From Enterobacter ludwigii (GTDB lineage Bacteria; Pseudomonadota; Gammaproteobacteria; Enterobacterales; Enterobacteriaceae): 64,000 bases of DNA. Location of the stretch: assembly GCA_023023105.1 (NCBI GenBank), contig CP083824.1, forward strand, positions 806,001 through 870,000, written 5' to 3'. Of this stretch, positions 19,838 to 30,485 are shown piece by piece. The notes beneath the pieces were generated by a model. That model was not told the origin of the DNA. It saw only the letters and a program-made list of their open reading frames with translations, and ran no database searches. The position numbers and the translations under genes are program-made. How positions within the stretch are numbered: the stretch's first letter is position 1; each line of letters starts with the position of its first letter.

Positions 19838-20237
19838 AAAATGACTCCAACGAGACAAGCGCTGTGCCGTGAGGCGTTACGGTTGGCGTGAGTATTATTC
19901 ACCCGTCTTTTACTGTTTTGACTTTTCTTGGGAAACCATCCGGGGTATCCGGATAAAGAGTGTGAGCATTTATTACACAATTATATCTGATGGAGAAAAA
20001 ACTGAAGCGTCACGGTGCAGAAGATGTCGCAAAATGATGCCCTAAATTCTCGCTACACCATGCTTAACGATTCAGCAAATTTTTTAATGTTGCTTTTTTG
20101 TAAACGGATTAACACTGTGCAGAAATCCTGCTATGCTGCCCGACGCGGTATCGGGCATTTACCCTACAAACTGCTGTCTCACAGGAGCGTGAAGAGAACG
20201 CCCGCCGCATATGACAATGAGAGCGAGGAGAACCGTC
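19838..20237. other. yacH-acnB divergent intergenic region
   Basis: This 400-bp region holds the yacH leader and the acnB promoter (see 20109-20137). Bases 19990-20100 are AT-rich. I see no further gene or RNA that can be supported. Confidence 0.6.
20109..20137 (+). promoter_or_regulatory. Probable sigma-70 promoter of acnB
   Basis: TTAACA, a 17-base spacer and TATGCT form a good -35/-10 pair, about 100 bp upstream of the acnB start. In E. coli acnB is activated by CRP and repressed by ArcA, FruR and Fis; no individual site was assigned here. Confidence 0.6.
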
Positions 20238-22835
20238 GTGCTAGAAGAATACCGTAAGCACGTAGCAGAACGTGCCGCCGAGGGAATTGTACCCAAACCT
20301 TTAGATGCAACCCAAATGGCCGCGCTCGTCGAGCTGCTGAAGAACCCGCCTAAGGGCGAAGAAGAATTCCTGTTAGATCTGCTGATCAACCGCGTACCGC
20401 CTGGCGTAGATGAAGCTGCCTACGTAAAAGCCGGATTCCTTGCTGCTATCGCCAAAGGCGAAGCCACCTCCCCACTGGTTACTCCTGAAAAAGCCATTGA
20501 ACTGCTCGGCACTATGCAGGGCGGCTACAACATTCATCCGCTGATTGACGCGCTGGATAACGACAAGCTGGCACCGATTGCCGCTAAAGCGCTCTCCTCA
20601 ACGCTGCTGATGTTCGATAACTTCTACGATGTGGAAGAAAAAGCGAAAGCGGGCAATGTCTATGCGAAGCAGGTGATGCAATCCTGGGCTGATGCCGAAT
20701 GGTTCCTGAACCGTCCTGCTCTGGCTGAAAAAATTACCGTTACCGTCTTTAAAGTGACCGGCGAAACCAACACCGATGACCTCTCTCCGGCGCCGGATGC
20801 GTGGTCTCGTCCTGATATTCCTCTGCATGCTCTGGCGATGCTGAAAAACGCCCGCGAAGGCATTGAGCCGGATCAGCCGGGCAGCGTCGGCCCGATCAAA
20901 CAGATCGAAGCTCTGCAGAAAAAAGGTTTCCCGCTGGCCTACGTGGGTGACGTTGTGGGTACCGGTTCTTCCCGTAAGTCTGCAACCAACTCCGTGCTGT
21001 GGTTCATGGGCGACGACATTCCACACGTGCCGAATAAGCGCGGTGGCGGTCTGTGCCTCGGCGGAAAAATTGCTCCAATCTTCTTCAACACCATGGAAGA
21101 TGCGGGCGCACTGCCGATCGAAGTGGATGTTTCTAACCTGAACATGGGCGACGTGATTGACGTTTATCCGTTCAAAGGCGAAGTACGTAACCACGAAACC
21201 AACGAACTGCTGGCAAGCTTCGAGCTGAAAACCGACGTGCTGATCGACGAAGTGCGTGCAGGTGGCCGTATTCCTCTGATTATTGGCCGTGGCCTGACAA
21301 CCAAAGCGCGTGAAGCGCTGGGTCTGCCACACAGCGATGTATTCCGTCACGCGAAAGACGTTGCGGAAAGCAATCGCGGTTACTCACTGGCGCAGAAAAT
21401 GGTTGGTCGTGCATGCGGCGTCGCCGGTATCCGTCCTGGTGCATACTGCGAGCCGAAGATGACCTCTGTGGGCTCCCAGGATACCACTGGCCCAATGACC
21501 CGTGACGAACTGAAAGACCTGGCGTGCCTGGGCTTCTCTTCCGATCTGGTGATGCAGTCCTTCTGCCACACTGCGGCGTATCCGAAGCCGGTTGATGTGA
21601 CGACGCACCACACGCTGCCTGACTTCATCATGAACCGTGGCGGGGTTTCCCTGCGTCCGGGTGATGGTGTTATCCACTCCTGGTTGAACCGTATGCTGCT
21701 GCCAGATACCGTGGGTACCGGCGGTGACTCTCATACCCGTTTCCCGATTGGTATCTCCTTCCCGGCGGGTTCTGGTCTGGTGGCGTTTGCTGCGGCAACT
21801 GGCGTTATGCCGCTGGATATGCCGGAATCTGTTCTGGTGCGCTTCAAAGGCAAAATGCAGCCGGGTATCACCCTGCGTGACCTGGTTCACGCGATCCCGC
21901 TGTATGCGATTAAACAGGGCCTGCTGACCGTTGAGAAGAAAGGGAAGAAAAACATCTTCTCTGGCCGTATCCTGGAAATTGAAGGTCTGCCAGATCTGAA
22001 AGTTGAGCAGGCGTTCGAACTGACCGATGCCTCCGCTGAACGTTCTGCTGCGGGCTGTACCATCAAGCTGAACAAAGAGCCGATTATTGAGTATCTGAAC
22101 TCTAACATCGTGCTGCTGAAGTGGATGATTGCAGAAGGCTACGGCGACCGTCGTACGCTGGAGCGTCGTATCCAGGGCATGGAAAAATGGCTGGCCGATC
22201 CGCAGCTGCTGGAAGCTGATGCTGACGCAGACTACGCGGCAGTGATCGACATCGATCTGGCGGATATCAAAGAGCCAATTCTGTGTGCACCGAACGATCC
22301 GGACGATGCGCGTCTGCTCTCTGATGTTCAGGGCGAGAAGATCGATGAAGTGTTCATCGGTTCTTGTATGACCAACATCGGTCACTTCCGCGCGGCAGGT
22401 AAATTGCTGGATACCCATAAAGGCCAGCTGCCAACCCGTCTGTGGGTGGCACCGCCAACCCGTATGGACGCGGCTCAGCTGACCGAAGAGGGCTACTACA
22501 GCGTATTTGGTAAGAGCGGGGCGCGTATTGAAATCCCTGGCTGTTCCCTGTGTATGGGTAACCAGGCGCGCGTAGCTGACGGTGCGACGGTAGTGTCTAC
22601 CTCTACCCGTAACTTCCCTAACCGTTTAGGTACTGGTGCGAACGTCTATCTGGCCTCTGCGGAACTGGCGGCAGTTGCGGCGCTGATTGGCAAACTGCCA
22701 ACGCCGGAAGAGTACCAGACCTTTGTCGCTCAGGTTGATAAGACGGCGGTGGATACCTACCGCTATCTGAACTTCGATCAGTTGTCCCAGTACACTGAGA
22801 AAGCTGACGGCGTTATCTTCCAGACGGCAGTATAA
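20238..22835 (+). CDS. acnB: AcnB, aconitate hydratase 2 / 2-methylisocitrate dehydratase
   Basis: The product is 865 aa, the main vegetative aconitase, converting citrate to isocitrate in the TCA cycle through a [4Fe-4S] cluster. It can act as an mRNA-binding regulator when the cluster is lost. The HEAT-like N-terminal domain (about 1-160), the swivel domain with [16 protein letters not shown], and the cluster cysteines in FIGSCMTN and PGCSLCMGN are all present. The GTG at 20238 is taken as the start because it is preceded by CGAGGAGA and gives exactly the E. coli length; an ATG nine codons upstream lacks an SD. It is monocistronic, ending in a strong terminator. Confidence 0.98.
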   Translation: MLEEYRKHVAERAAEGIVPKPLDATQMAALVELLKNPPKGEEEFLLDLLINRVPPGVDEAAYVKAGFLAAIAKGEATSPLVTPEKAIELLGTMQGGYNIHPLIDALDNDKLAPIAAKALSSTLLMFDNFYDVEEKAKAGNVYAKQVMQSWADAEWFLNRPALAEKITVTVFKVTGETNTDDLSPAPDAWSRPDIPLHALAMLKNAREGIEPDQPGSVGPIKQIEALQKKGFPLAYVGDVVGTGSSRKSATNSVLWFMGDDIPHVPNKRGGGLCLGGKIAPIFFNTMEDAGALPIEVDVSNLNMGDVIDVYPFKGEVRNHETNELLASFELKTDVLIDEVRAGGRIPLIIGRGLTTKAREALGLPHSDVFRHAKDVAESNRGYSLAQKMVGRACGVAGIRPGAYCEPKMTSVGSQDTTGPMTRDELKDLACLGFSSDLVMQSFCHTAAYPKPVDVTTHHTLPDFIMNRGGVSLRPGDGVIHSWLNRMLLPDTVGTGGDSHTRFPIGISFPAGSGLVAFAAATGVMPLDMPESVLVRFKGKMQPGITLRDLVHAIPLYAIKQGLLTVEKKGKKNIFSGRILEIEGLPDLKVEQAFELTDASAERSAAGCTIKLNKEPIIEYLNSNIVLLKWMIAEGYGDRRTLERRIQGMEKWLADPQLLEADADADYAAVIDIDLADIKEPILCAPNDPDDARLLSDVQGEKIDEVFIGSCMTNIGHFRAAGKLLDTHKGQLPTRLWVAPPTRMDAAQLTEEGYYSVFGKSGARIEIPGCSLCMGNQARVADGATVVSTSTRNFPNRLGTGANVYLASAELAAVAALIGKLPTPEEYQTFVAQVDKTAVDTYRYLNFDQLSQYTEKADGVIFQTAV

Positions 22836-22840
22836 ACAGC

Positions 22841-22866
22841 AAAACCGTCTCCACGAGACGGTTTTT
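22841..22866 (+). terminator. Rho-independent terminator after acnB
   Basis: AACCGTCTC, loop CAC, GAGACGGTT followed by T. It begins five bases past the acnB stop. Confidence 0.92.
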
Positions 22867-22876
22867 AGTGTTTGCA

Positions 22877-22914
22877 CCCTCTCCCGTGGGAGAGGGACGG
22901 GGTGAGAGCATCAG
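22877..22914 (-). repeat. Dispersed 38-nt element with CCCTCTCCC hairpin (copy A)
   Basis: Read on the minus strand it begins CTGATGCTCTCACCCCG and ends in a 9-bp stem (CCCTCTCCC/GGGAGAGGG). The copy at 30486-30524 is nearly identical along its whole length. It lies between the acnB terminator and yacL. Confidence 0.8.
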
Positions 22915-23025
22915 GCTACAAGGCCTCGCTCTCACCTTTTTATTTTCATTCCTCCCACCTCCCACGCTTTTTTTCTGCCTCTCTGCTGCGATAATTACCC
23001 TAATGGCTTTGCAGAGGAAAACACT

Positions 23026-23388
23026 ATGGATTACGAATTTCTGCGCGACATCACCGGAGTGGTGAAAGTGCGTATGTCGATGGGCCACGAAGCCGTTGGA
23101 CACTGGTTTAACGAAGAGGTGAAAGAGAATCTCGCACTTCTTGATGAAGTTGAACAGGCGGCGAATACGGTGAAAGGCAGTGAACGCTCCTGGCAACGTG
23201 CCGGACACGAATACACGCTGTGGATGGACGGTGAAGAGGTGATGGTGCGAGCCAACCAGCTTGAATTCTCGGGTGACGAGATGGAAGAGGGGATGAGCTA
23301 CTACGATGAAGAGAGTCTGTCGCTGTGCGGCGTTGAAGACTTCCTGAAGGTGGTGAATGCATACCGCGAGTTTATGAAACAGAGATAA
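23026..23388 (+). CDS. yacL: YacL, UPF0231 family protein
   Basis: This is a 120-aa acidic cytoplasmic protein with no signal peptide or membrane segment, beginning [22 protein letters not shown]. It matches the UPF0231/YacL family in length, sequence and position between acnB and speD. No function is established. The start follows GCAGAGGAAAACACT, a good SD. The speD gene ends on the other strand 31 bp downstream, so the pair is convergent. Confidence 0.93.
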   Translation: MDYEFLRDITGVVKVRMSMGHEAVGHWFNEEVKENLALLDEVEQAANTVKGSERSWQRAGHEYTLWMDGEEVMVRANQLEFSGDEMEEGMSYYDEESLSLCGVEDFLKVVNAYREFMKQR

Positions 23389-23419
23389 TTTCCCGAAGCA
23401 TCCTTGCTCCGGGCAACAC

Positions 23420-24214
23420 CTACACGGCCGGAATATTGCGGCCGTAGTAGATTTCGCGCATTTCTTTCCAGAGCAGGTCAGTGATGGCCTTACGCTCTTC
23501 TTCGCTCAGATCTTCTGGCTTCGTGTGGAACATGTAGTGCTTAAGGTCGAATTCCTTCAGTAACATCTTGGTATGGAAGATGTTCTCCTGATATACGTTC
23601 ACGTCCATCATGTCGTACAGCGCCTTCATATCCTCAGACATAAAGTTCTGAATCGAGTTGATCTCGTGGTCAATGAAGTGCTTCATGCCGTTGATATCAC
23701 GGGTGAAACCGCGCACGCGGTAATCAATGGTGACGATGTCGGATTCCAACTGGTGGATTAAATAGTTCAGCGCGTTCAGCGGGGAGATCACGCCGCAGGT
23801 CGACACTTCTATATCGGCGCGGAACGTACACAGCCCACCTTCCGGATGGCTCTCCGGATAGGTATGAACGCAGATATGGCTTTTATCAAGGTGAGCAACA
23901 ACCACTTCCGGCAGCGGGCCCGGATGTTCGGTTTTGTCGATAAGCTTAGGATCGACGGGTTCTTCGCTCACCAGAATGGTTACGCTGGCACCCTGAGGTT
24001 CATAATCCTGTCTGGCGATATTCAGGATGTTTGCCCCGATAATCGAGCAGGTTTCTGACAGGATCTCGGTCAGACGGTTGGCGTTGTAGAGTTCATCGAT
24101 ATAGGCGATGTAACCATCGCGTTCTTCCGCTGTTTTGGCATAGCAGATATCGTAAATACAAAAACTCAGGCTTTTGGTCAGGTTGTTAAAGCCATGTAGT
24201 TTAAGCTTTTTCAA
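23420..24214 (-). CDS. speD: SpeD, S-adenosylmethionine decarboxylase proenzyme
   Basis: This 264-aa proenzyme is cleaved to a pyruvoyl enzyme; the site is Lys111-Ser112 in [15 protein letters not shown], where Ser112 becomes the pyruvoyl group. It supplies decarboxylated AdoMet, the aminopropyl donor for spermidine. Translation starts at TTG (24214) directly after the speE TAA with no spacer. TTG is also the start in E. coli, and no better start exists. It is second in the speE-speD operon and so is probably translationally coupled. Confidence 0.97.
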   Translation of the reverse strand: MKKLKLHGFNNLTKSLSFCIYDICYAKTAEERDGYIAYIDELYNANRLTEILSETCSIIGANILNIARQDYEPQGASVTILVSEEPVDPKLIDKTEHPGPLPEVVVAHLDKSHICVHTYPESHPEGGLCTFRADIEVSTCGVISPLNALNYLIHQLESDIVTIDYRVRGFTRDINGMKHFIDHEINSIQNFMSEDMKALYDMMDVNVYQENIFHTKMLLKEFDLKHYMFHTKPEDLSEEERKAITDLLWKEMREIYYGRNIPAV

Positions 24215-25084
24215 TTAGCTCACCCCCTTAGTGGATAAGGCGTCCTGAAGATACTGTGGCAGCGCAAACGCTGCGGTATGAACAGCAGGATTGTAGTATC
24301 GGCACTGAAGACCCGCCTGATGGAAACGGGCCTGGATAATTTCGGTGGAGAGATGGCGCAGCACGTCGTTATCCGTCGCCCAGGCAAAGGTCATGATCCC
24401 GCCGTAGTAGGTCGGAATGGCGGCCTGGTAGAAGCTGACGTCGCCAAAGTAGGTGCTCAGTTTGCGATGGCTATCGAGAGCTTCATCCTGCTGCAGGAAG
24501 CAGACGCCATTTTGCGCGACAAAGATCCCACCAGGATTCAGGCAGCGCTTGCAGCCTTCGTAGAAGGAGGAAGTAAACAGCGACGCGCCTGGGCCGATGG
24601 GGTCGGTACAGTCCGAGATAATGACATCAAAGGTCTGCGTGGTCTGATTAACGAAGTTAACCCCGTCGTCAATCACCAGATTAAAACGCGGATCGTCATA
24701 GCTACCAGCATTGTGGTTGGGCAGGTACTGACGGCAGAAAGAGACCACGCCCGCATCGATCTCCACCATGGTGATGGTTTCAATAGAGCGATGGCGGGAA
24801 ACTTCGCGCAGCATAGCCCCGTCGCCACCGCCGATAATCAGGACATGCTTCGCATGCCCGTGCGCCAGCAGCGGGACGTGGGTCATCATTTCATGATAGA
24901 TAAACTCATCTCGCTCGGTCGTTTGCACGACGCCGTCCAGCGCCATGACGCGGCCAAAGGCGGCATTCTCGAAGATGATCAGATCCTGGTGATCGGTTTT
25001 CTCATGATAGAGCACGTTATCAACGGCAAAGTACTGACCAAACTGGTCATGCAGTGTTTCATGCCACAACGTGTGGTCGGCCAT
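24215..25084 (-). CDS. speE: SpeE, polyamine aminopropyltransferase (spermidine synthase)
   Basis: The 289-aa cytoplasmic enzyme transfers the aminopropyl group from decarboxylated AdoMet to putrescine. The Rossmann glycine motif [13 protein letters not shown] (near 85) binds the nucleoside. The DCTDPIGPG loop (near 158-166) carries the catalytic Asp, and [14 protein letters not shown] closes the site. The N-terminus [19 protein letters not shown] matches E. coli apart from a few residues. SD AAGGAGGAG precedes the ATG. It heads the speE-speD operon, with yacC ending 114 bp upstream on the same strand. Confidence 0.97.
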   Translation of the reverse strand: MADHTLWHETLHDQFGQYFAVDNVLYHEKTDHQDLIIFENAAFGRVMALDGVVQTTERDEFIYHEMMTHVPLLAHGHAKHVLIIGGGDGAMLREVSRHRSIETITMVEIDAGVVSFCRQYLPNHNAGSYDDPRFNLVIDDGVNFVNQTTQTFDVIISDCTDPIGPGASLFTSSFYEGCKRCLNPGGIFVAQNGVCFLQQDEALDSHRKLSTYFGDVSFYQAAIPTYYGGIMTFAWATDNDVLRHLSTEIIQARFHQAGLQCRYYNPAVHTAAFALPQYLQDALSTKGVS

Positions 25085-25198
25085 ACGCAGACTCCTCCTT
25101 TGTTAACATCCGTTACATTCACAAAAGTGAGCGAAACATGATAGCTAACTCTCACCGTGGTTGCACGGCTACAGGCTCAACAAGGAGCGTCGGGAAGC

Positions 25199-25546
25199 TT
25201 ATTTCACGTAGGCGAGCAGGCTGAGTGAATCGCGAGCCAGCGCTTTGCATTTTTTGGCAGTAGGGATACCAATACCGCTCAGGTCACGGTAGCTGTCTTC
25301 ACCAAGAGATTTCATGTCGAAGCTGTCGTAATTGCTGAGGTCCCATTGGTTCTGCTGAGCAAAAAAGACCAGCGCGCGGCGAATTTGCCCGTTGGGTAAA
25401 TTCTGGTAGCCACAATCATTTTTCAGGAATACAAAAACCGCCGTCAGATCGGCCATATCTTCCGCTTCATTTTCACTTAGCGCATAGCTGTTCGCACACA
25501 TTGCCATCAGGCTGGTGAACAAAATTGTCCTGAAAAACGTCTTCAT
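25199..25546 (-). CDS. yacC: YacC, PulS/OutS-family small exported protein
   Basis: The 115-aa product has a signal peptide ([22 protein letters not shown]) and a small mature domain with two cysteines (NDCGYQNL and KKCKALARD), the PulS/OutS pilotin-like pattern, but no lipobox. It is nearly identical to E. coli YacC. Pilotins help secretins to the outer membrane; whether YacC does so is untested, though the hof/ppd genes lie in the same chromosomal region. It diverges from cueO across 145 bp. The chosen ATG gives the family length. Confidence 0.9.
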   Translation of the reverse strand: MKTFFRTILFTSLMAMCANSYALSENEAEDMADLTAVFVFLKNDCGYQNLPNGQIRRALVFFAQQNQWDLSNYDSFDMKSLGEDSYRDLSGIGIPTAKKCKALARDSLSLLAYVK

Positions 25547-25626
25547 TGCTTCTACCACTTCTTCACGGAAAAATAACGTTAGCATACTTGGTGCCAGTGC
25601 GACGATCTTTATTATTACCGCTTTAC

Positions 25627-25657
25627 TTGACCTTCCGGTAAGGGGAGGGTTTATGCT
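25627..25657 (+). promoter_or_regulatory. CueR-type copper-responsive promoter of cueO
   Basis: -35 TTGACC and -10 TATGCT are separated by 19 bp, the long spacer typical of MerR-family promoters. The spacer holds CCTTCC ... GGGGAGG, the CueR palindrome seen at E. coli PcueO. CueR bound to Cu(I) or Ag(I) is expected to activate it. Confidence 0.88.
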
Positions 25658-25691
25658 CAAAAGATCGCCGGCTGGAAATAAGGAAATGAAC

Positions 25692-27260
25692 ATGCAACGT
25701 CGTGATTTTTTAAAATATTCCGTTGCGCTGGGGGTTGCCAGCGCATTACCACTGTGGAGCCGCACGGTTTTCGCGGCTGACAGACCTGCCTTACCCATCC
25801 CGGACTTACTGACTGCTGACGCCCGTAGTCGTATCCAGCTTGTTGTTCAGTCCGGTAAAACGGCCTTCGGTGGACACAACGCTACAACGTGGGGTTATAA
25901 CGGCAATCTGCTTGGTCCGGCGCTTCAGCTACGTAAAGGGAAAGCCGTCACCGTTGATATTCACAACACGCTGGCAGAAGAGACGACGCTGCACTGGCAC
26001 GGGCTGGAGGTACCGGGCGAGGTCGACGGCGGTCCGCAAGGGATTATTAAAGCGGGTGGTACGCGCAGCGTTACCTTTACGCCTGACCAGCGCGCCGCGA
26101 CCTGCTGGTTCCACCCCCATCAGCACGGCAAAACGGGCCATCAGGTGGCAATGGGGTTGGCGGGCCTGGTGCTGATTGAAGATGACGAAAGCCGCCTGCT
26201 GCGTCTGCCTAAACAGTGGGGGATCGACGATGTACCGGTGATTGTCCAGGACAAAAAATTCACTGCTGACGGGCAGATTGATTATCAGTTGGATGTGATG
26301 ACCGCGGCGGTTGGTTGGTTCGGCGACACGCTGCTCACCAATGGCGCGATCTACCCCCAGCACGCCGCGCCAAAAGGCTGGCTGCGGTTACGTCTGCTCA
26401 ACGGATGTAATGCGCGCTCGCTGAATTTCGCCACCAGCGATAAACGCCCTCTTTACGTGGTGGCAAGCGACGGTGGACTGCTGCCTGAGCCGGTCAAACT
26501 GAATGAACTTCCTATGCTGATGGGTGAGCGCTTTGAGGTGCTGGTGGATATCAGCGACGGCAAAGCGTTTGACCTGGTCACGTTGCCGGTCAGTCAGATG
26601 GGTATGGCGGTTGCGCCCTTTGACAAGCCGCACCCGGTGTTGCGGATCCAGCCACTGCAGGTTACAGCATCGGGCACGCTGCAGGATACGCTGACGTCGC
26701 TCCCGGCGTTACCTTCCCTTGAAGGTTTAACCCAACGCAAGCTGCAGCTTTCCATGAACCCGATGCTCGATATGATGGGTATGCAGGCGCTGATGGCGAA
26801 ATATGGCGATCGGGCGATGGCGGGGATGCACCACGGGCAGATGATGGGGCATATGAATATGGACCACGGCAAAATGGGCGGCATGGGCAACATGAATCAT
26901 GGTGACCATGGTTTTGACTTCCACAACGCCAACATGATCAACGGCCAGGCGTTCGACATGAACACGCCAATGTTTGCTGCCACAAAAGGGCAGTTTGAGC
27001 GTTGGGTGATTTCTGGCGAAGGCGACATGATGCTGCATCCGTTCCATATCCACGGTACCCAGTTCCGCATTCTTTCAGAGAACGGCAAAGCGCCTGATGT
27101 GCATCGCGCGGGCTGGAAAGATACCGTCAGGGTTGAAGGAGGGGTCAGCGAGGTGCTGGTGAAATTTGACCATGCCGCGCCGAAAGAGTTTGCCTATATG
27201 GCGCACTGTCATCTGCTGGAGCATGAAGATACGGGGATGATGTTGGGGTTCACGGTATAA
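25692..27260 (+). CDS. cueO: CueO, periplasmic multicopper oxidase
   Basis: The 522-aa cuprous oxidase protects the periplasm from copper. The N-terminus [18 protein letters not shown] is a twin-arginine signal. The copper ligand motifs [19 protein letters not shown] and [13 protein letters not shown] are complete. A Met/His-rich loop (residues about 370-410, [19 protein letters not shown]) blocks the active site as in E. coli CueO and binds extra copper. ATG 25692 is chosen to match E. coli; another ATG two codons upstream (25686) is possible. It is preceded by a CueR promoter and is monocistronic. Confidence 0.97.
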   Translation: MQRRDFLKYSVALGVASALPLWSRTVFAADRPALPIPDLLTADARSRIQLVVQSGKTAFGGHNATTWGYNGNLLGPALQLRKGKAVTVDIHNTLAEETTLHWHGLEVPGEVDGGPQGIIKAGGTRSVTFTPDQRAATCWFHPHQHGKTGHQVAMGLAGLVLIEDDESRLLRLPKQWGIDDVPVIVQDKKFTADGQIDYQLDVMTAAVGWFGDTLLTNGAIYPQHAAPKGWLRLRLLNGCNARSLNFATSDKRPLYVVASDGGLLPEPVKLNELPMLMGERFEVLVDISDGKAFDLVTLPVSQMGMAVAPFDKPHPVLRIQPLQVTASGTLQDTLTSLPALPSLEGLTQRKLQLSMNPMLDMMGMQALMAKYGDRAMAGMHHGQMMGHMNMDHGKMGGMGNMNHGDHGFDFHNANMINGQAFDMNTPMFAATKGQFERWVISGEGDMMLHPFHIHGTQFRILSENGKAPDVHRAGWKDTVRVEGGVSEVLVKFDHAAPKEFAYMAHCHLLEHEDTGMMLGFTV

Positions 27261-27264
27261 AAAA

Positions 27265-27337
27265 GCCGGGTGGCGGCGTCGCCTTACCCGGCTTACATCT
27301 CGAACCGTAGGCCCGGTAAGCGTAGCGCCACCGGGCC
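27265..27337. repeat. BIME: two inverted REP elements between cueO and gcd
   Basis: A REP palindrome at 27265-27292 (GCCGGGTGGCGG ... TTACCCGGC) and an inverted copy at 27310-27337 (GGCCCGGTAAGC ... CACCGGGCC) are separated by 17 bp. The second is followed by T5 on the plus strand and the first is preceded by A-rich sequence, so the unit may terminate both convergent genes. Confidence 0.88.
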
Positions 27338-27344
27338 TTTTTAG

Positions 27345-29735
27345 TTACTTACTTTCATCAGGCAGTGCATACGCGACAATATAGTCGCCCATCTTCGTGC
27401 CAAACGAACCGTGACCACCCGCAGAGATGACAACGTACTGCTTGCCATTCACTTCATAGGTCATCGGCGTTGCCTGTCCACCGGCTGGCAGACGGCCTTG
27501 CCACAGTTTCTCACCGTTGGTCATGTTGTACGCGCGCAGGTAGTTATCTGCGGTTGCCGCGATGAACAGCACGTTACCGGCGGTGGAGATTGGGCCACCC
27601 AGCATTGGCATACCCATATTGAACGGCACCGGAACCGGCATTGGGAACGGCATGCTGTCCTGTGGCGTACCAATACGTTTTTTCCACACAATCTGGTTAG
27701 TTTTCAGGTCCAGACCGGAGATATAACCCCAGGCAGGCTGTTTACACGGCAGACCAAACGGAGACAGGAACGGGTTCAGCGTCACGCCAAACGGCACGCC
27801 ATACTGCGGCTGAATGCCGGATTCGGTTCCTGTGCCTTTCGCGTCTTTCGGTGGCTCCATTGGGTTACCTGGGCCACGTGGGATCAGACGGGAAACGAAC
27901 GGCAGCGCCATCGGGTTGGCAATGGCCACCTGACGGTTCGGGTCAACGGAGATCCCGCCCCATTCGAACATTCCCAGGTTACCCGGGAAGACCAGCGTGC
28001 CCTGCTCAGAAGGTGGGGTGAAGATACCTTCGTAGCGCAACTGGTGGAACATCACGCGGCACACCAGCTGGTCAAACATGGTGGCACCCCACATGTCTGC
28101 ACCGCTCAGATCTTTCTTCGGACGGAAGCTCAGGTCAGAGAATGGCTGCGTCTTGCTGACGTAATCGCCTTTTGCCGCACCCTGCGGCACTGGTTTTTCT
28201 GGCGCAGGCACAACCAGTTTACCGTTGCTGCGATCCAGTACGAAGATGTTGCCGGTTTTCGCCGGAGCGTAAATCACCGGAACGGTTTTGCCGTTAACGG
28301 TAATGTCCGCCAGTGTCGGCTGGGATGGCATGTCCATATCCCACAGATCGTGGTGAACGGTCTGGTAGCTCCAGGCCAGCTTGCCGGTGGTCGCATTCAG
28401 CGCCACGATAGCGCTCGCGTAGCGTTCCTGCTCCGGCGTGCGGTTACCACCCCAGATATCGGGTGTGGTTACACCCATTGGCAGGTAGACCAGGTCCAGC
28501 TTCGCGTCATACGCCGCTGGCGCCCAGGAGTTTGGCGAGTTAAAGGTAAAGGTGTGTTCATCTGACGGGATCGCATTGGGATCTTTCGCGCCCGGGTCGA
28601 AGGCCCACAGCAGTTTACCGGTGTTCACGTCGAAACCACGGATGACGCCGGAGGTTTCACGCGTGGAGAAGTTATCCGTTACCGAACCAGCAATCACGAT
28701 GGTTTTATCGGTGATGATCGGCGGAGAGGTTGGCTCATACAGACCCGGCGTGGTATCCGGCATATTGGTCTGCAGATTAAGGATACCTTTGTTGGCAAAG
28801 GTTTCGCACAGCTTGCCCGTTTCGGCGTTGATGGCGAACAGGCGGCCATCGTTCACCGGTAGCATAATGCGGCGAGGACAGTCGGCAATGACTTCCGGGC
28901 TGGCATTATCGGCACGCGCTTCGTGGTAAGAGACGCCACGGCAGGTGACATGCTGGAACGACGGGTTGGAATTGAGCTGTGGGTCGAAGTGCCATTTCTC
29001 TTTACCCGTGGCCGCATCAAGCGCGAACAGACGCTGGTGCGCCGTACACAGATAAAGCATATCGCCCACTTTAATTGGCGTCACTTCGTTGGTCAGTTCG
29101 CCCGGATCGTTTGGCATCTTCAGATCGCCAGTACGGAATACCCAGGCTTCTTTCAGGTTTTTAACGTTATCCGCGTTGATCTGCTTCAGCGGGGAGTAGC
29201 GTTGACCTTCCTGATTACGACCATACGCAGGCCAGTCACCGTCCGCCACCTGCGAGATAGCCGCAGCAGGCGTGGATTCCGCGTTTAGCGTACCGTTGAT
29301 CTCCTGCGGGTCGTTAAAACCGGCCCAGGTCAGGATGCCACCGCTGATTAACAGGGCTACCACCAGCGCTGCAACGGCACCACTGGAAGGCACAATCAGG
29401 CGACGCCACACGAAGGGCAGGATCAGCCAGATACCAAAGAACACGAGGATGTCGCTACGTGGCGTCAGTGCCCAGAAGTCGAACCCGACTTCCCAGACGC
29501 CCCAGATCATGGTGGCGAGGAGTAATGCAGCATACAGCCACAGCGCGGATTGTTTTCTACGCAATAGCAGGATGGTTACACCAACCATAACCAAACCTGC
29601 AATTGGGTAGTACCAGGAGCCGCCAAGCGCGACCAGCCAGACGCCACCGATTAACAAATACAGCGCGCAGAAAGCTGCGAAGGCCGCTGTTAATGTCACC
29701 AGTAGACGCGGCTGTTGAGATTTTGTTTCAGCCAT
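27345..29735 (-). CDS. gcd: Gcd, membrane-bound PQQ-dependent glucose dehydrogenase
   Basis: This 796-aa quinoprotein oxidises glucose to gluconolactone in the periplasm and passes electrons to ubiquinone. Five hydrophobic segments span residues about 12-140. The rest is a periplasmic eight-bladed PQQ propeller with repeated W-motifs (ADGDWPAYGRNQEGQRYSPL, TGKLAWSYQTVHHDLWDMD with the catalytic Asp region, and the C-terminal YVVISAGGHG). Length is identical to E. coli. PQQ synthesis genes are not in the window; many Enterobacter make PQQ, E. coli does not. A perfect CRP core lies 62 bp upstream of the start, consistent with CRP control of gcd known in E. coli. Confidence 0.97.
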   Translation of the reverse strand: MAETKSQQPRLLVTLTAAFAAFCALYLLIGGVWLVALGGSWYYPIAGLVMVGVTILLLRRKQSALWLYAALLLATMIWGVWEVGFDFWALTPRSDILVFFGIWLILPFVWRRLIVPSSGAVAALVVALLISGGILTWAGFNDPQEINGTLNAESTPAAAISQVADGDWPAYGRNQEGQRYSPLKQINADNVKNLKEAWVFRTGDLKMPNDPGELTNEVTPIKVGDMLYLCTAHQRLFALDAATGKEKWHFDPQLNSNPSFQHVTCRGVSYHEARADNASPEVIADCPRRIMLPVNDGRLFAINAETGKLCETFANKGILNLQTNMPDTTPGLYEPTSPPIITDKTIVIAGSVTDNFSTRETSGVIRGFDVNTGKLLWAFDPGAKDPNAIPSDEHTFTFNSPNSWAPAAYDAKLDLVYLPMGVTTPDIWGGNRTPEQERYASAIVALNATTGKLAWSYQTVHHDLWDMDMPSQPTLADITVNGKTVPVIYAPAKTGNIFVLDRSNGKLVVPAPEKPVPQGAAKGDYVSKTQPFSDLSFRPKKDLSGADMWGATMFDQLVCRVMFHQLRYEGIFTPPSEQGTLVFPGNLGMFEWGGISVDPNRQVAIANPMALPFVSRLIPRGPGNPMEPPKDAKGTGTESGIQPQYGVPFGVTLNPFLSPFGLPCKQPAWGYISGLDLKTNQIVWKKRIGTPQDSMPFPMPVPVPFNMGMPMLGGPISTAGNVLFIAATADNYLRAYNMTNGEKLWQGRLPAGGQATPMTYEVNGKQYVVISAGGHGSFGTKMGDYIVAYALPDESK

Positions 29736-29793
29736 AGAAAAGTACTCGTCAGTTTTGTTAATTATTTGCTAGCAATTAATTATAGGCATTAAC

Positions 29794-29815
29794 AAATGTG
29801 ATCGGAATCACAATA
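29794..29815. promoter_or_regulatory. CRP site in the gcd-hpt divergent region
   Basis: The core TGTGA-TCGGAA-TCACA is a perfect match to TGTGA-N6-TCACA, and the AAA on the left flank also fits. It lies 59-80 bp upstream of gcd and about 130 bp upstream of hpt, so it could serve either; E. coli gcd is known to be under (negative) cAMP-CRP control. Confidence 0.72.
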
Positions 29816-29941
29816 TTTGCTTTTTACAACTCATACGCCAGGGTTATCCATTTGCTGATATAATGGCTGGCTTGCGTATCGATGCCGGAGATTAATTCAT
29901 CCGCATTGAGAGATTTTCATTAAAATCATATGGTTAGTAAT

Positions 29942-30478
29942 ATGAAACATACTGTTGAAGTGATGATCCCGGAAGCCGAGATCAAAGCGCGTATCGCCGA
30001 ACTGGGTCGTCAAATCACCGAACATTACAAGGACAGCGGCAGCGAAATGGTGCTGGTCGGTCTGTTGCGTGGCTCTTTCATGTTCATGGCAGACCTGTGC
30101 CGTGAAGTGCATGTGCCACATGAGGTCGATTTTATGACCGCCTCCAGCTACGGCAGCGGCATGTCCACAACCCGTGATGTGAAAATCCTGAAAGACCTGG
30201 ATGAAGATATTCGTGGCAAAGATGTGTTGATCGTTGAGGACATCATCGACTCCGGCAACACGCTGTCTAAAGTGCGCGAGATCCTGAGCCTGCGTGAACC
30301 AAAATCTCTGGCGATTTGTACGCTACTGGATAAACCTGACCGCCGTGAAGTGCAGGTGCCGGTAGAGTTCGTGGGTTTCTCGATTCCTGACGAATTCGTC
30401 GTCGGTTACGGCATTGACTACGCGCAGCGTTACCGTCATCTGCCGTATGTGGGGAAGGTGGTATTGCTGGACGAGTAA
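29942..30478 (+). CDS. hpt: Hpt, hypoxanthine phosphoribosyltransferase
   Basis: The 178-aa purine salvage enzyme makes IMP from hypoxanthine and PRPP. The PRPP-binding motif [14 protein letters not shown] (about residues 98-111) and the flexible-loop [15 protein letters not shown] are intact. The ATG at 29942 gives the E. coli N-terminus [18 protein letters not shown]; an ATG four codons upstream is also in frame and neither has a strong SD, so the start is slightly uncertain. It is divergent from gcd. Confidence 0.96.
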   Translation: MKHTVEVMIPEAEIKARIAELGRQITEHYKDSGSEMVLVGLLRGSFMFMADLCREVHVPHEVDFMTASSYGSGMSTTRDVKILKDLDEDIRGKDVLIVEDIIDSGNTLSKVREILSLREPKSLAICTLLDKPDRREVQVPVEFVGFSIPDEFVVGYGIDYAQRYRHLPYVGKVVLLDE

Positions 30479-30485
30479 CTGCGGG

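Noticed and set aside
24278..25141. 287-codon frame antisense to speE
   Set aside because: Antisense shadow of a highly conserved gene with no ribosome-binding site or family features.
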